Source of the DNA: Neisseria perflava
GTDB lineage: Bacteria; Pseudomonadota; Gammaproteobacteria; Burkholderiales; Neisseriaceae
Reading direction: 5' to 3'
DNA: 64,000 nucleotides
Assembly (NCBI RefSeq): GCF_002863305.2
Contig: NZ_CP136962.1
Location: 1,488,001 to 1,552,000 of the forward strand
A program made the translations under genes and the position numbers. Positions 41,183 to 50,808 of the stretch are shown piece by piece. Numbering within the stretch: the stretch's first letter is position 1; every line of letters begins with the position of its first letter. The notes under the pieces were generated by a model. The model was not told the origin of the DNA. It worked only from the letters and a program-made list of their open reading frames with translations, and searched no databases.

Positions 41183-42106
41183 ATGTCTGTCTATACCAGT
41201 GTTTCCGACGCTCAAATGCGCGATTTCTTGCTGCAATATGATTTGGGAGATTTTGTCTCTTTGCAGGGGATTGCTCAAGGAATTACTAACAGTAATTATT
41301 TTCTGACTACCTCAACCGGTCGTTATGTATTGACTGTTTTTGAGGTTTTAAAATCAGAGGAACTACCTTTCTTTTTAGAGCTAAACCAACACTTGAGCCA
41401 AAATGGCGTTGCCTGCGCCGCTCCGATTGCTCGTAAAGATGGCGGACTGCATTCTATGTTAGCCGGAAAACCTGCTTGCTTGGTAACTTGTTTGAATGGC
41501 TCCGATACCGGCTGGCCGACTGAGGCACAATGTTTCCACACTGGTGCGATGTTGGCCAAAATGCATTTAGCCGGCCAAGATTTTCCTTTAAAAATGAAAA
41601 ATCCCCGTTATGATGGTTGGTGGCATGATGCCTGCACCCAGTTGCTCCCGGTTTTAGATAGCGAAGATGCCAAACTGCTTCAAGCTGAAATTGCTGCTTT
41701 AGATGAAAATCTTGGAGAACATTTGCCTTCCGGTATTATCCATGCCGATTTATTTAAGGATAATGTATTGCTTAATGGAGATGAAGTTTCCGGCTTTATC
41801 GATTTTTATTATGCGTGCAATGGTAATTTCATGTACGACTTGGCCATTGCAGTTAACGACTGGGCGCGGACAGCCGATAATAAATTAGACCCTGCTCTTT
41901 ATGATGCTTTTATCCATGGCTATGAAAGCGTGCGTCCTTTATCTGATGAAGAACGTGCATATTTCCCTACGGCACAAAGAGCCGGATGTATTCGTTTCTG
42001 GGTATCTCGCCTGCTCGATTTCCATTTCCCTCAATCAGGAGAAATGACGTTTATTAAAGATCCAAATGTATTTAGGGATCTGCTATTGAGTCTTAATGAG
42101 AGATAG
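41183..42106 (+). CDS. thrB: Homoserine kinase (aminoglycoside-phosphotransferase fold)
   Basis: Phosphorylates homoserine in threonine synthesis. The 307-residue protein belongs to the ThrB group with a kinase-like fold, not the GHMP group. Visible are [22 protein letters not shown] at the N-terminus with the nucleotide loop, the Brenner motif [15 protein letters not shown] near residue 187, and [19 protein letters not shown] with the metal-binding Asp near residue 208. It stands alone, with its own terminator. Confidence 0.94.
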   Translation: MSVYTSVSDAQMRDFLLQYDLGDFVSLQGIAQGITNSNYFLTTSTGRYVLTVFEVLKSEELPFFLELNQHLSQNGVACAAPIARKDGGLHSMLAGKPACLVTCLNGSDTGWPTEAQCFHTGAMLAKMHLAGQDFPLKMKNPRYDGWWHDACTQLLPVLDSEDAKLLQAEIAALDENLGEHLPSGIIHADLFKDNVLLNGDEVSGFIDFYYACNGNFMYDLAIAVNDWARTADNKLDPALYDAFIHGYESVRPLSDEERAYFPTAQRAGCIRFWVSRLLDFHFPQSGEMTFIKDPNVFRDLLLSLNER

Positions 42107-42160
42107 CCATAAAACTATTACAATCCAATTTAGATAAGTTTAAAAGTTTTTCTCTTCCTT

Positions 42161-42203
42161 AAAATCCTCTAAATTCTTTCTATTCAAATTTAGAGGATTT
42201 TTC
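42161..42203 (+). terminator. Terminator of thrB
   Basis: A 13-bp perfect stem AATCCTCTAAATT/AATTTAGAGGATT with an 11-base loop and a T tail. Confidence 0.9.
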
Positions 42204-42460
42204 ACGTGTCTTTTGCCAGATTCTCTAATAACACTCCCCTATCAAATCATTATTCATCCATAAGTTATGAAACATTTTGCTTGATACTGCTCCCATACCC
42301 TAAATTCATCTATTAATATGAAAAACTCACTCTACTTTTTTAAGTAAGTTTTTCATATTAATCGCACCATCCCCCCAACTCCTCATGAGAGCATATTACA
42401 CATGGCATTCTTATTGTTCTTTCTTATAAAAACCCAACAAATCCAATTCAAGATATAAAA
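42204..42460. other. Gene-free spacer with a long AT-rich palindrome
   Basis: No coding frame of note. The 14-bp perfect inverted repeat TAATATGAAAAACT/AGTTTTTCATATTA lies at 42314-42327 and 42347-42360, with a smaller ACTT/AAGT stem inside. It has no T-run in the terminator position. Confidence 0.6.
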
Positions 42461-42486
42461 AAATGCGGCCTAAATAGGCCGCATTT
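42461..42486 (-). terminator. Terminator of the large autotransporter gene
   Basis: AAATGCGGCC/GGCCGCATTT, with TTTTTTT on the minus strand beyond it. Confidence 0.88.
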
Positions 42487-42499
42487 ACTTTGCTTCGTC

Positions 42500-42531
42500 T
42501 TTTCAGACGGCCTTTTCAGGCCGTCTGAAAG
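42500..42531 (-). terminator. Back-to-back DUS pair, first terminator after the autotransporter gene
   Basis: TTTCAGACGGCC and GGCCGTCTGAAA separated by TTTTCA, 6 bases after the stop codon. Confidence 0.7.
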
Positions 42532-42536
42532 TCAGA

Positions 42537-45500
42537 TTACCATTGGTAACCAACTGCTGCGGTAGCACCGAAGTGACCACGTGAGTTGCCGGAAGCAGTA
42601 CCTTTGATGATCCAGTTACCACCATCGGAGATGCTAGAGAAGCCGACAGCGTAACCGGTTTCACCGCGGTAGTGACCGCCACCGATAGCCAACATGCTCT
42701 TACCTGGCAAGTAGGCTTGTGGCAGACCGGCAGTAGCCAAGGCTTGAGCCACACCTGCACGGGCGTTGTTGTCAACCTTGTTCACATTGCTGTTCACATC
42801 GCCGAATTTTTGGTTCAGCTGGTCAACGTTAACCGCATCGGTACCTTTCTTACCTGGAGCAACATTTTGGATAGTAGTGTTGCCGGCATCGATACCACCT
42901 TGGTTGATGGTTACAGGACCTGCTTTCAGTTCGTTAGTAGTAACACTGTTAACGGTCAGATCAGGGTTCATGCTGACTTTCAGCGCATCGCCGTCTTTCT
43001 TAACGAAGATGTTTTGAACTTCTTTCTCTGAAGTCTTACCGGTTGCTTTGTCGAATACTTGGACTTTAGTACCCGCATCACCTTTAATCTGAATAGTGTT
43101 ATTCAGTTTTTTGGAGATAGAGCCGTCAGTAGTACCAGTCTCGTCAACCAGACCGAAGGTGCCGTCAGCATCTTTACCATCTTTACCGTCTTTACCATCT
43201 TTCACGGTTGCAGTAGTAGTAGAGATGACTTTACCGTCTTTATCGAAGTTGTTGATAGTGATAGTAGAAGTACCTTTAGCTTCATCACGCTCAACTTTAC
43301 CTTCAGCAGACTTACCGTTTTCACCTTTAGCACCAGTTGCACCAGTATCACCTTTAGCACCGTCTTTAACAACAGTAGTAGTAGTGTTACCGTTACCGTC
43401 TTTGATGGTTACAGTATGAGTACCGTCGCCGTTGTCTTTAACTTCAGCTTCAGCATTCTTACCGTCGGCACCAGTTGCACCGGTTGCACCATCTTTAACG
43501 ACAGTAGTAGTGGTGTTACCGTTACCGTCTTTGATGGTTACAGTGTGAGTACCGTCGCCGTTGTCTTTAACTTCAGCTTCAGCGTTCTTACCGTTTTCAC
43601 CAGTTGCACCGGTATCGCCTTTGGCACCAGTTGCACCGGTATCGCCTTTGGCACCAGTTGCACCGTCTTTAACGATAGTGGTAGTAGTTTTACCGTCACC
43701 GTCAACGATGGTCACTGTATGAGTACCGTCGCCATTGTCTTTAACATCGGCCTTGGCATTCTTACCATCGGCACCAGTTGCACCAGTATTACCAGCTTCA
43801 CCTTTAGCACCAGTTGCACCGTCTTTAACGATGGTAGTAGTGGTGTTACCGTTACCGTCTTTGATGGTTACAGTGTGAGTACCGTTGCCGTTGTCTTTAA
43901 CGTCGGCTTCAGCGTTCTTACCGTCTTTAACGATAGTGGTAGTAGTTTTACCGTCACCGTCAACGATGGTCACTGTATGAGTACCGTTGCCATTGTCTTT
44001 AACGTCGGCTTTAGCATTCTTACCGTCTTCACCTTTAGCACCAGTATCACCCTTAGCTGCAGCTGTACCATCTTTAACGATAGTAGTAGTGGTATTACCT
44101 TCACCATCAGTGATGGTTACAGTGTGAGTGCCGTTGCCGTTGTCTTTAACGTCAGCTTTAGCATTCTTACCGTCTGCACCAGTTGCACCGGTAGCGCCAG
44201 TTGCACCGTCTTTAACGATGGTAGTAGTGGTATTACCGTTACCGTCTTTGATGGTTACAGTGTGAGTGCCGTTGCCGTTGTCTTTAACGTCGGCTTCAGC
44301 GTTCTTACCGTCTTTAACGATAGTAGTAGTGGTATTACCTTCGCCATCAGTGATGGTTACAGTGTGAGTACCGTTGCCGTTGTCTTTAACGTCAGCTTTA
44401 GCGTTCTTACCATCTGCACCAGTTGCACCGTCTTTAACGATAGTAGTAGTAGTGTTACCGTTACCGTCTTTGATGGTTACAGTGTGAGTACCGTTGCCGT
44501 TGTCTTTAACATCGGCTTCAGCATTCTTACCGTCGGCACCAGTTGCACCGGTAGCGCCAGTTGCACCGTCTTTAACGATAGTAGTAGTAGTGTTACCGTT
44601 ACCGTCTTTGATGGTTACAGTGTGAGTGCCGTTGCCGTTGTCTTTAACATCGGCTTCAGCGTTCTTACCATCGGCACCAGTTGCGCCGGTAGCACCAGTT
44701 GCACCATCTTTAAGGATGGTAGTAGTGGTATTACCGTTACCGTCTTTGATGGTTACAGTGTGAGTGCCGTTGCCGTTGTCTTTAACATCGGCTTCAGCGT
44801 TCTTACCATCTTTAATGATAGTAGTAGTGGTATTACCTTCGCCATCAGTGATGGTTACAGTGTGAGTGCCGTTGCCATTGTCTTTAACGTCGGCTTTAGC
44901 ATTCTTACCGTCTACACCGTCTTTACCGTCTTTAACGATGGTAGTAGTGACTGAACCGGTACCAAGATCAGTAACAGTGATTGTATGGGTACCATCACCA
45001 TTATCTACAACTTCACCTGTGATGCTGCTACCTTTTTCACCAGTGTCACCTTTATCGCCTTTATCGCCTTTAGCGCCGGCTTCACCTTGGTCACCTTTGT
45101 CGCCTTTTTCGCCTTTAGCGCCGGCTTCACCTTGGTCACCTTTGTCGCCTTTTTCGCCTTTAGCGCCGGCTTCACCTTGGTCACCTTTGTCGCCTTTTTC
45201 GCCTTTAGCGCCGGCTTCGCCTTGGTCACCTTTGTCGCCTTTTTCGCCTTTGGCACCGGCTTCACCTTGGTCACCTTTGTCGCCTTTTTCGCCTTTAGCG
45301 CCGGCTTCGCCTTGGTCACCTTTGTCGCCTTTTTCGCCTTTGGCACCGGCTTCGCCTTGGTCACCTTTATCGCCTTTATCGCCTTTAGCGCCGGCTTCAC
45401 CTTGGTCACCTTTGTCGCCTTTTTCGCCTTTAGCGCCGGCTTCACCTTGGTCACCTTTGTCGCCTTTTTCGCCTTTAGCGCCGGCTTCGCCTTGGTCACC

Positions 45501-48500
45501 TTTGTCGCCTTTTTCGCCTTTAGCGCCGGCTTCGCCTTGGTCACCTTTGTCGCCTTTTTCGCCTTTGGCACCGGCTTCACCTTGGTCACCTTTGTCGCCT
45601 TTTTCGCCTTTGGCACCGGCTTCACCTTGGTCACCTTTGTCGCCTTTTTCGCCTTTGGCACCGGCTTCACCTTGGTCACCTTTGTCGCCTTTTTCGCCTT
45701 TGGCACCGGCTTCACCTTGGTCACCTTTGTCGCCTTTTTCGCCTTTGGCACCGGCTTCACCTTGGTCACCTTTGTCGCCTTTTTCGCCTTTAGCACCGGC
45801 TTCACCTTGGTCACCTTTGTCGCCTTTTTCGCCTTTAGCGCCGGCTTCACCTTGGTCACCTTTGTCGCCTTTTTCGCCTTTAGCTCCGTCTTTAATGATA
45901 GTGGTAGTGGTATTACCTTCGCCATCAGTGATGGTTACAGTGTGAGTGCCGTTGCCATTGTCTTTAACGTCGGCTTTAGCATTCTTACCGTCTACACCGT
46001 CTTTACCGTCTTTAACGATGGTAGTAGTGACTGAACCGGTACCAAGATCAGTAACAGTGATTGTATGGGTACCATCACCATTATCTACAACTTCACCTGT
46101 GATGCTGCTACCTTTTTCACCAGTGTCGCCTTTTTCGCCTTTAGCGCCGGCTTCGCCTTGGTCACCTTTGTCGCCTTTTTCGCCTTTAGCGCCGGCTTCG
46201 CCTTGGTCACCTTTGTCGCCTTTTTCGCCTTTGGCACCGGCTTCACCTTGGTCACCTTTGTCGCCTTTTTCGCCTTTAGCGCCGGCTTCGCCTTGGTCAC
46301 CTTTGTCGCCTTTTTCGCCTTTGGCACCGGCTTCGCCTTGGTCACCTTTGTCGCCTTTTTCGCCTTTAGCGCCGGCTTCACCTTGGTCACCTTTGTCGCC
46401 TTTTTCGCCTTTAGCGCCGGCTTCACCTTGGTCACCTTTGTCGCCTTTTTCGCCTTTAGCGCCGGCTTCGCCTTGGTCACCTTTGTCGCCTTTTTCGCCT
46501 TTAGCGCCGGCTTCGCCTTGGTCACCTTTGTCGCCTTTTTCGCCTTTAGCGCCGGCTTCGCCTTGGTCACCTTTGTCGCCTTTTTCGCCTTTAGCGCCGG
46601 CTTCGCCTTGGTCACCTTTGTCGCCTTTTTCGCCTTTGGCACCGGCTTCACCTTGGTCACCTTTGTCGCCTTTTTCGCCTTTAGCGCCGGCTTCGCCTTG
46701 GTCACCTTTGTCGCCTTTTTCGCCTTTGGCACCGGCTTCGCCTTGGTCACCTTTGTCGCCTTTTTCGCCTTTAGCGCCGGCTTCGCCTTGGTCACCTTTG
46801 TCGCCTTTTTCGCCTTTAGCGCCGGCTTCGCCTTGGTCACCTTTGTCGCCTTTTTCGCCTTTAGCGCCGGCTTCACCTTGGTCACCTTTGTCGCCTTTTT
46901 CGCCTTTAGCGCCGGCTTCGCCTTGGTCACCTTTGTCGCCTTTTTCGCCTTTAGCGCCGGCTTCGCCTTGGTCACCTTTGTCGCCTTTTTCGCCTTTAGC
47001 GCCGGCTTCGCCTTGGTCACCTTTGTCGCCTTTTTCGCCTTTAGCGCCGGCTTCGCCTTGGTCACCTTTGTCGCCTTTTTCGCCTTTGGCACCGGCTTCA
47101 CCTTGGTCACCTTTGTCGCCTTTTTCGCCTTTAGCGCCGGCTTCGCCTTGGTCACCTTTGTCGCCTTTTTCGCCTTTGGCACCGGCTTCGCCTTGGTCAC
47201 CTTTGTCGCCTTTTTCGCCTTTAGCGCCGGCTTCGCCTTGGTCACCTTTGTCGCCTTTTTCGCCTTTAGCACCGGCTTCGCCTTGGTCACCTTTGTCGCC
47301 TTTTTCGCCTTTAGCGCCGGCTTCGCCTTGGTCACCTTTGTCGCCTTTTTCGCCTTTAGCACCGGCTTCACCTTGGTCACCTTTGTCGCCTTTTTCGCCT
47401 TTAGCGCCGGCTTCGCCTTGGTCACCTTTGTCGCCTTTTTCGCCTTTAGCACCGGCTTCACCTTGGTCACCTTTGTCGCCTTTTTCGCCTTTAGCGCCGG
47501 CTTCGCCTTGGTCACCTTTGTCGCCTTTTTCGCCTTTAGCGCCGGCTTCGCCTTGGTCACCTTTGTCGCCTTTTTCGCCTTTAGCGCCGGCTTCACCTTG
47601 GTCACCTTTGTCGCCTTTTTCGCCTTTAGCGCCGGCTTCGCCGTCTTTACCGTTCTTACCATCTTTTACGATAGTAGTAGTGATTGAACCATCATCTAAA
47701 TTAGTAATAGTAATAGTGTGAGTACCGTTTTCGTTATTATCTTCAACTCCAACAGCTAAGCCGCGAGCGCTATCACCTTTTTCGCCGGTATCGCCTTTAG
47801 GGCCAGCAGGACCAGCATCACCTTTTTCGCCTTTAGCACCAGCAGGACCAGCATCACCTTTTTCGCCTTTAGGGCCAGCAGGACCAATATCGCCTTTTTC
47901 GCCTTTAGGGCCAGCAGGACCAGCATCACCTTTTTCGCCTTTAGCACCACCACCTACTACGCTCAGGGTGTATTCGTTAGTGCCGTTTGAAGTCATTTTC
48001 AGACCTTCACCAGCGATCAGTTTCAGGGTGTTATTGGCATTTGATTTAGGATCGTATTTGTATGTACCTGCAGCTGGTGAGCTACCGCTACCATCGTGGC
48101 CTTGGAATACAAATGGATTCAGATTTTCGATGCGGCTTGCTACGGCAAACAATTGAGAGCCGTTGATTGCATCGGTAGAAGTTTGAGAAATACGGCCTGC
48201 GGCAACGTTTTGGATTTGACGTTCTTTACCTTCAGAACCTACAGACAATACTGCGCCGTTGCCTAAGATGCTGGTTGCGCCTGCGAAACCGCCGTAAGTG
48301 TAGTTGCCAACAGTAGCGCTGTTAGTAGGTGCGAATGCGCTGGTTGTAGAGCCGTTACCCAGGGCTACGCTGTTTTCGAGAGTAGATTTAGCTTCTGTAC
48401 CCAAAGCCAGAGTGTTTTTAGCTGTTGCTTGAGCACCGTTACCCAGAGCAGTTGCATATTCACCACCATTGGCTTTAGCGCCACGGCCCAATGCAATCGC

Positions 48501-50042
48501 TTGTTGAGAAGCAGCGTTACTTTGTACGCCCAAAGCTACTGAGTATTTACCAGTTGCTGTAGCAGCAGGACCGAATGCAGAAGCAGAAGTACCGTTCGCT
48601 ACGGAACCGCGACCGATTGCGACGTCAGAACCTTGTTTCGCTTGAGCGTCGCCACCCAATGCTACTGCGCCGTTTGCCAGAGCTTGAGCGCGCTCACCGA
48701 TGGCTGTAGCTACGATACCGGTTGCTTGAGATTCTGTACCGATTGCCATTGCCGAACCGGCATTATTTACTACGCCGTCGCCATCAGAACCGGTAGAAGT
48801 ACCATTTGCTGTAGCACCATAACCTACTGCAACGTCAGCAGCTTTAGAAGCATTTGATTTAGAACCTACTGCAATAGAGTTATTACCAACGGCTTTAGCA
48901 GCAGTACCTGCTTTATTACTTCCAGTACCATCCATCGCACCGCCAATAGCCACAGAGTTAGTACCTACAGCTTGAGCAGATGCACCACCAGCAAATGAGC
49001 CTTCGCCATTTGCTTGAGACAATACGCCGATAGCGGTAGCACGGTGAGCAGTTGATTCAGCATAAGCACCGATACCAATTGCGTTATCGCCTCTAGAAAC
49101 CGCTTTAGTACCGACAGCAATGGAGTTATTGTTAGACGCAGTAGCAGTTTGACCCACGGCAATAGAGTTAGACTCAGCAGCAGTAGCGTTAGAACCTACA
49201 GCAACTGCAGCTTCTTTATTGGCTTGCGCATATGGACCAACTGCAACTGTCAGATTACCTTCTGCTTTTGTATATGAACCAACGCCGATAGCTTGAATAC
49301 CTGACGCATTTGCGCTAGTACCTGCTGCAATCGCGTGGTCTTGTTTTGCTACGCTATCTTTACCGACAGCAATCGCATTGGTCCAAGCGCCATGAGCGTT
49401 ATTACCAATCGCGATAGAATCTTGATGTGAAGCATCTGCATGCGTACCCACTGCAACAGCCGCAGCACTTGCATGAGAATTATCACCGATAGCGGTTGCA
49501 AATTGTGCGTCAGCAGTTGCACGGTTACCGTATGCACTTGCGGAGTCTTGAGTAGCAGTCGCACGGTTACCTACTGCAGTCGCACGGATTTGAGTTGCTT
49601 GGGCTACGTTACCAATTGCAATAGAAGCTTCACCACTTGCAATAGAGCTTACACCGATTGCAGTTGAAGCACCTTTGGTTGCTTGGTTGTTGTTACCTAC
49701 AGCCAATGCAGAGTTTGCGGTCGCAGTATTATTAGCACCGATCGCAGTTGTACCCCACTCATTATTAGTTGTGTTTTGATAGCCTACAACAATAGAGTTT
49801 TGGCCAACGTTGTTACTTCCGTTATAAGTGCCATTTGGAGAAATATTAACTGCAGAATTTCCAAGATCCACTCCAGCTTGAGCAGCGCCTGAAGCCATCA
49901 AGGCACCTGCCGCTGCAACTGCAGCAGCTACGGCTTTACGCTTATCGGAAGCGGATTTTTTGCCGTGTGCATGGCTGATTTCGGAAACCGCGGTCCATGT
50001 CTGGGTCGCGTGATTCCAAATAACTTTAAAGACTTTATTCAT
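42537..50042 (-). CDS. Trimeric autotransporter adhesin with collagen-like stalk
   Basis: 2501 residues from the ATG at 50042 (AGGAAAA site). An extended signal peptide (MNKVFKVIWNHATQTWTAVS, cleavage after AQA near residue 56) is followed by a YadA-type head of AxAxG repeats (residues 60-640) and a neck with TDAINGSQLFAVASRI. Gly-X-Y triplets appear near residue 700. There are then two long collagen-like blocks (about 798-1306 and 1384-1662) of the unit GEKGDKGDQGEAGAK. About 13 Thr-rich modules (GTHTVTI...TTTTIVKDG) follow, with short GATGAT-type triplets between them. A second neck and a C-terminal YadA anchor (residues 2406-2501, ending in Trp) would form the trimeric barrel. No cysteine is seen in the repeats. 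It is likely surface-exposed and adhesive; the ligand is unknown. Confidence 0.95.
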   Translation of the reverse strand: MNKVFKVIWNHATQTWTAVSEISHAHGKKSASDKRKAVAAAVAAAGALMASGAAQAGVDLGNSAVNISPNGTYNGSNNVGQNSIVVGYQNTTNNEWGTTAIGANNTATANSALAVGNNNQATKGASTAIGVSSIASGEASIAIGNVAQATQIRATAVGNRATATQDSASAYGNRATADAQFATAIGDNSHASAAAVAVGTHADASHQDSIAIGNNAHGAWTNAIAVGKDSVAKQDHAIAAGTSANASGIQAIGVGSYTKAEGNLTVAVGPYAQANKEAAVAVGSNATAAESNSIAVGQTATASNNNSIAVGTKAVSRGDNAIGIGAYAESTAHRATAIGVLSQANGEGSFAGGASAQAVGTNSVAIGGAMDGTGSNKAGTAAKAVGNNSIAVGSKSNASKAADVAVGYGATANGTSTGSDGDGVVNNAGSAMAIGTESQATGIVATAIGERAQALANGAVALGGDAQAKQGSDVAIGRGSVANGTSASAFGPAATATGKYSVALGVQSNAASQQAIALGRGAKANGGEYATALGNGAQATAKNTLALGTEAKSTLENSVALGNGSTTSAFAPTNSATVGNYTYGGFAGATSILGNGAVLSVGSEGKERQIQNVAAGRISQTSTDAINGSQLFAVASRIENLNPFVFQGHDGSGSSPAAGTYKYDPKSNANNTLKLIAGEGLKMTSNGTNEYTLSVVGGGAKGEKGDAGPAGPKGEKGDIGPAGPKGEKGDAGPAGAKGEKGDAGPAGPKGDTGEKGDSARGLAVGVEDNNENGTHTITITNLDDGSITTTIVKDGKNGKDGEAGAKGEKGDKGDQGEAGAKGEKGDKGDQGEAGAKGEKGDKGDQGEAGAKGEKGDKGDQGEAGAKGEKGDKGDQGEAGAKGEKGDKGDQGEAGAKGEKGDKGDQGEAGAKGEKGDKGDQGEAGAKGEKGDKGDQGEAGAKGEKGDKGDQGEAGAKGEKGDKGDQGEAGAKGEKGDKGDQGEAGAKGEKGDKGDQGEAGAKGEKGDKGDQGEAGAKGEKGDKGDQGEAGAKGEKGDKGDQGEAGAKGEKGDKGDQGEAGAKGEKGDKGDQGEAGAKGEKGDKGDQGEAGAKGEKGDKGDQGEAGAKGEKGDKGDQGEAGAKGEKGDKGDQGEAGAKGEKGDKGDQGEAGAKGEKGDKGDQGEAGAKGEKGDKGDQGEAGAKGEKGDKGDQGEAGAKGEKGDKGDQGEAGAKGEKGDKGDQGEAGAKGEKGDKGDQGEAGAKGEKGDKGDQGEAGAKGEKGDKGDQGEAGAKGEKGDKGDQGEAGAKGEKGDKGDQGEAGAKGEKGDTGEKGSSITGEVVDNGDGTHTITVTDLGTGSVTTTIVKDGKDGVDGKNAKADVKDNGNGTHTVTITDGEGNTTTTIIKDGAKGEKGDKGDQGEAGAKGEKGDKGDQGEAGAKGEKGDKGDQGEAGAKGEKGDKGDQGEAGAKGEKGDKGDQGEAGAKGEKGDKGDQGEAGAKGEKGDKGDQGEAGAKGEKGDKGDQGEAGAKGEKGDKGDQGEAGAKGEKGDKGDQGEAGAKGEKGDKGDQGEAGAKGDKGDKGDQGEAGAKGEKGDKGDQGEAGAKGEKGDKGDQGEAGAKGEKGDKGDQGEAGAKGEKGDKGDQGEAGAKGEKGDKGDQGEAGAKGEKGDKGDQGEAGAKGDKGDKGDTGEKGSSITGEVVDNGDGTHTITVTDLGTGSVTTTIVKDGKDGVDGKNAKADVKDNGNGTHTVTITDGEGNTTTTIIKDGKNAEADVKDNGNGTHTVTIKDGNGNTTTTILKDGATGATGATGADGKNAEADVKDNGNGTHTVTIKDGNGNTTTTIVKDGATGATGATGADGKNAEADVKDNGNGTHTVTIKDGNGNTTTTIVKDGATGADGKNAKADVKDNGNGTHTVTITDGEGNTTTTIVKDGKNAEADVKDNGNGTHTVTIKDGNGNTTTTIVKDGATGATGATGADGKNAKADVKDNGNGTHTVTITDGEGNTTTTIVKDGTAAAKGDTGAKGEDGKNAKADVKDNGNGTHTVTIVDGDGKTTTTIVKDGKNAEADVKDNGNGTHTVTIKDGNGNTTTTIVKDGATGAKGEAGNTGATGADGKNAKADVKDNGDGTHTVTIVDGDGKTTTTIVKDGATGAKGDTGATGAKGDTGATGENGKNAEAEVKDNGDGTHTVTIKDGNGNTTTTVVKDGATGATGADGKNAEAEVKDNGDGTHTVTIKDGNGNTTTTVVKDGAKGDTGATGAKGENGKSAEGKVERDEAKGTSTITINNFDKDGKVISTTTATVKDGKDGKDGKDADGTFGLVDETGTTDGSISKKLNNTIQIKGDAGTKVQVFDKATGKTSEKEVQNIFVKKDGDALKVSMNPDLTVNSVTTNELKAGPVTINQGGIDAGNTTIQNVAPGKKGTDAVNVDQLNQKFGDVNSNVNKVDNNARAGVAQALATAGLPQAYLPGKSMLAIGGGHYRGETGYAVGFSSISDGGNWIIKGTASGNSRGHFGATAAVGYQW
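44823..45048 (-). repeat. Spacer duplication, copy 2 (within the autotransporter gene)
   Basis: Almost identical to 45903-46128, at an offset of exactly 1080 bases (24 x 45). It encodes the SSITGEV...GDGTHTITV spacer and the adjoining Thr-rich module. Confidence 0.9.
45052..45888 (-). repeat. Collagen-coding 45-bp tandem repeat, block B (about 18 units)
   Basis: Units encode GEKGDKGDQGEAGAK, with mostly silent third-base differences (GCG/GCA, TCG/TCA, CGC/GGC). Two units near the edge have GDKGDKGD. Confidence 0.95.
45903..46128 (-). repeat. Spacer duplication, copy 1 (within the autotransporter gene)
   Basis: Direct repeat of 44823-45048. It separates the two collagen blocks. Confidence 0.9.
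46126..47645 (-). repeat. Collagen-coding 45-bp tandem repeat, block A (about 33 units)
   Basis: Same 15-residue unit as block B over about 1.5 kb without interruption. Every unit is in frame, so copy-number change would keep the reading frame. Confidence 0.95.
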
Positions 50043-50285
50043 ATCGATTTTCCTGTAAGGGGTTTGATTTCTTTTGGGACGTGTTGCTCGGCTGTAAACC
50101 GCCTGTCCACACATTTGCCGCATTTCAGAGTTTCCCCTTTATGCGGTTTCATGCCGTAATCTCCTGTATGCAATTCCCGTGCCAAAAGTCTCCATTCGGC
50201 CGAATAGCAGCTAAAAGCCTGTTTTAAGGGATTTTATGCTGATACATTTTGAGAAGCTTGTGAAGTTTGGGAAACGATGTGCCGT

Positions 50286-50333
50286 TTTTTGTCAGCTTGT
50301 TTCTTAACAAGTCACTTTTTGTCAGCTTCTTTC
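50286..50333 (-). repeat. Phased direct repeats in the autotransporter leader
   Basis: TTTTTGTCAGCTTGTTTC and TTTTTGTCAGCTTCTTTC, 17 of 18 bases identical, start exactly 30 bases apart. They lie just downstream of the predicted transcription start. Confidence 0.7.
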
Positions 50334-50359
50334 AATGCATTCGGAATCCTTGTCCAAAT

Positions 50360-50387
50360 TTTATATGCGTTTGGTTTCGCAAATCAA
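50360..50387 (-). promoter_or_regulatory. Candidate promoter of the autotransporter gene
   Basis: Minus-strand TTGATT (50387-50382) and TATAAA (50365-50360), 16-base spacer. It would give a leader of about 310 bases. Confidence 0.45.
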
Positions 50388-50721
50388 CTCTTCCGATAAA
50401 GTGTTACTTTTTCGGCCTCAACGGTCATGCCCGTTAAATTTACTTGTTGCTTTTTTTAAACGGTTTTTCTAGCTGTTTGATTTTACTTTTTTATTCTCAA
50501 ACAATAATGATTAATAAATAATATATGATTTAAATAGTTTCTTTAGTGATAGATTTAAGTATGGGCTTTTATTTAGAGAATTAATGAAATTTGTATTGAA
50601 GATCGGCTTAAAACGTGTGATAGGTTTGTATGGCCTGTTTTCAGACGGCCTTTGACGTTTCCTAACATATAAATAGTGAACAAATGATACGAATTTATGC
50701 GCTATTAAGCCGATGGACAGC

Positions 50722-50752
50722 GTTAAAAAGGCAAGTGTAAAACTTGCCTTTA
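50722..50752 (-). terminator. Terminator of the 42-residue lipoprotein gene
   Basis: AAGGCAAGT/ACTTGCCTT stem (50728-50751) with a T-run on the minus strand. Confidence 0.75.
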
Positions 50753-50808
50753 CGTTTGGGATTTGTTTGTTCTCTATTGTAGAAAACTGTGTTGTTTTTC
50801 AGACGGCC

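Larger units (their letters stand above)
50043..50721 (-). promoter_or_regulatory. Upstream region of the autotransporter gene
   Basis: About 680 bases without a supported gene. They hold a promoter (50360-50387), two phased direct repeats (50286-50303 and 50316-50333), an AT-rich stretch near 50440-50600 and a DUS at 50640-50651. Confidence 0.6.

Noticed and set aside
45052..47645. CRISPR-like array of regular repeats
   Set aside because: Units are contiguous 45-bp copies without unique spacers, in frame with a protein. No cas genes are present.
42672..47721. Very long plus-strand frames with Pro/Ser- or Phe/Ala-rich repeats opposite the adhesin gene
   Set aside because: They come from the 45-bp repeat, which is free of stops in several frames. 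The minus frame has the signal peptide, head and anchor.
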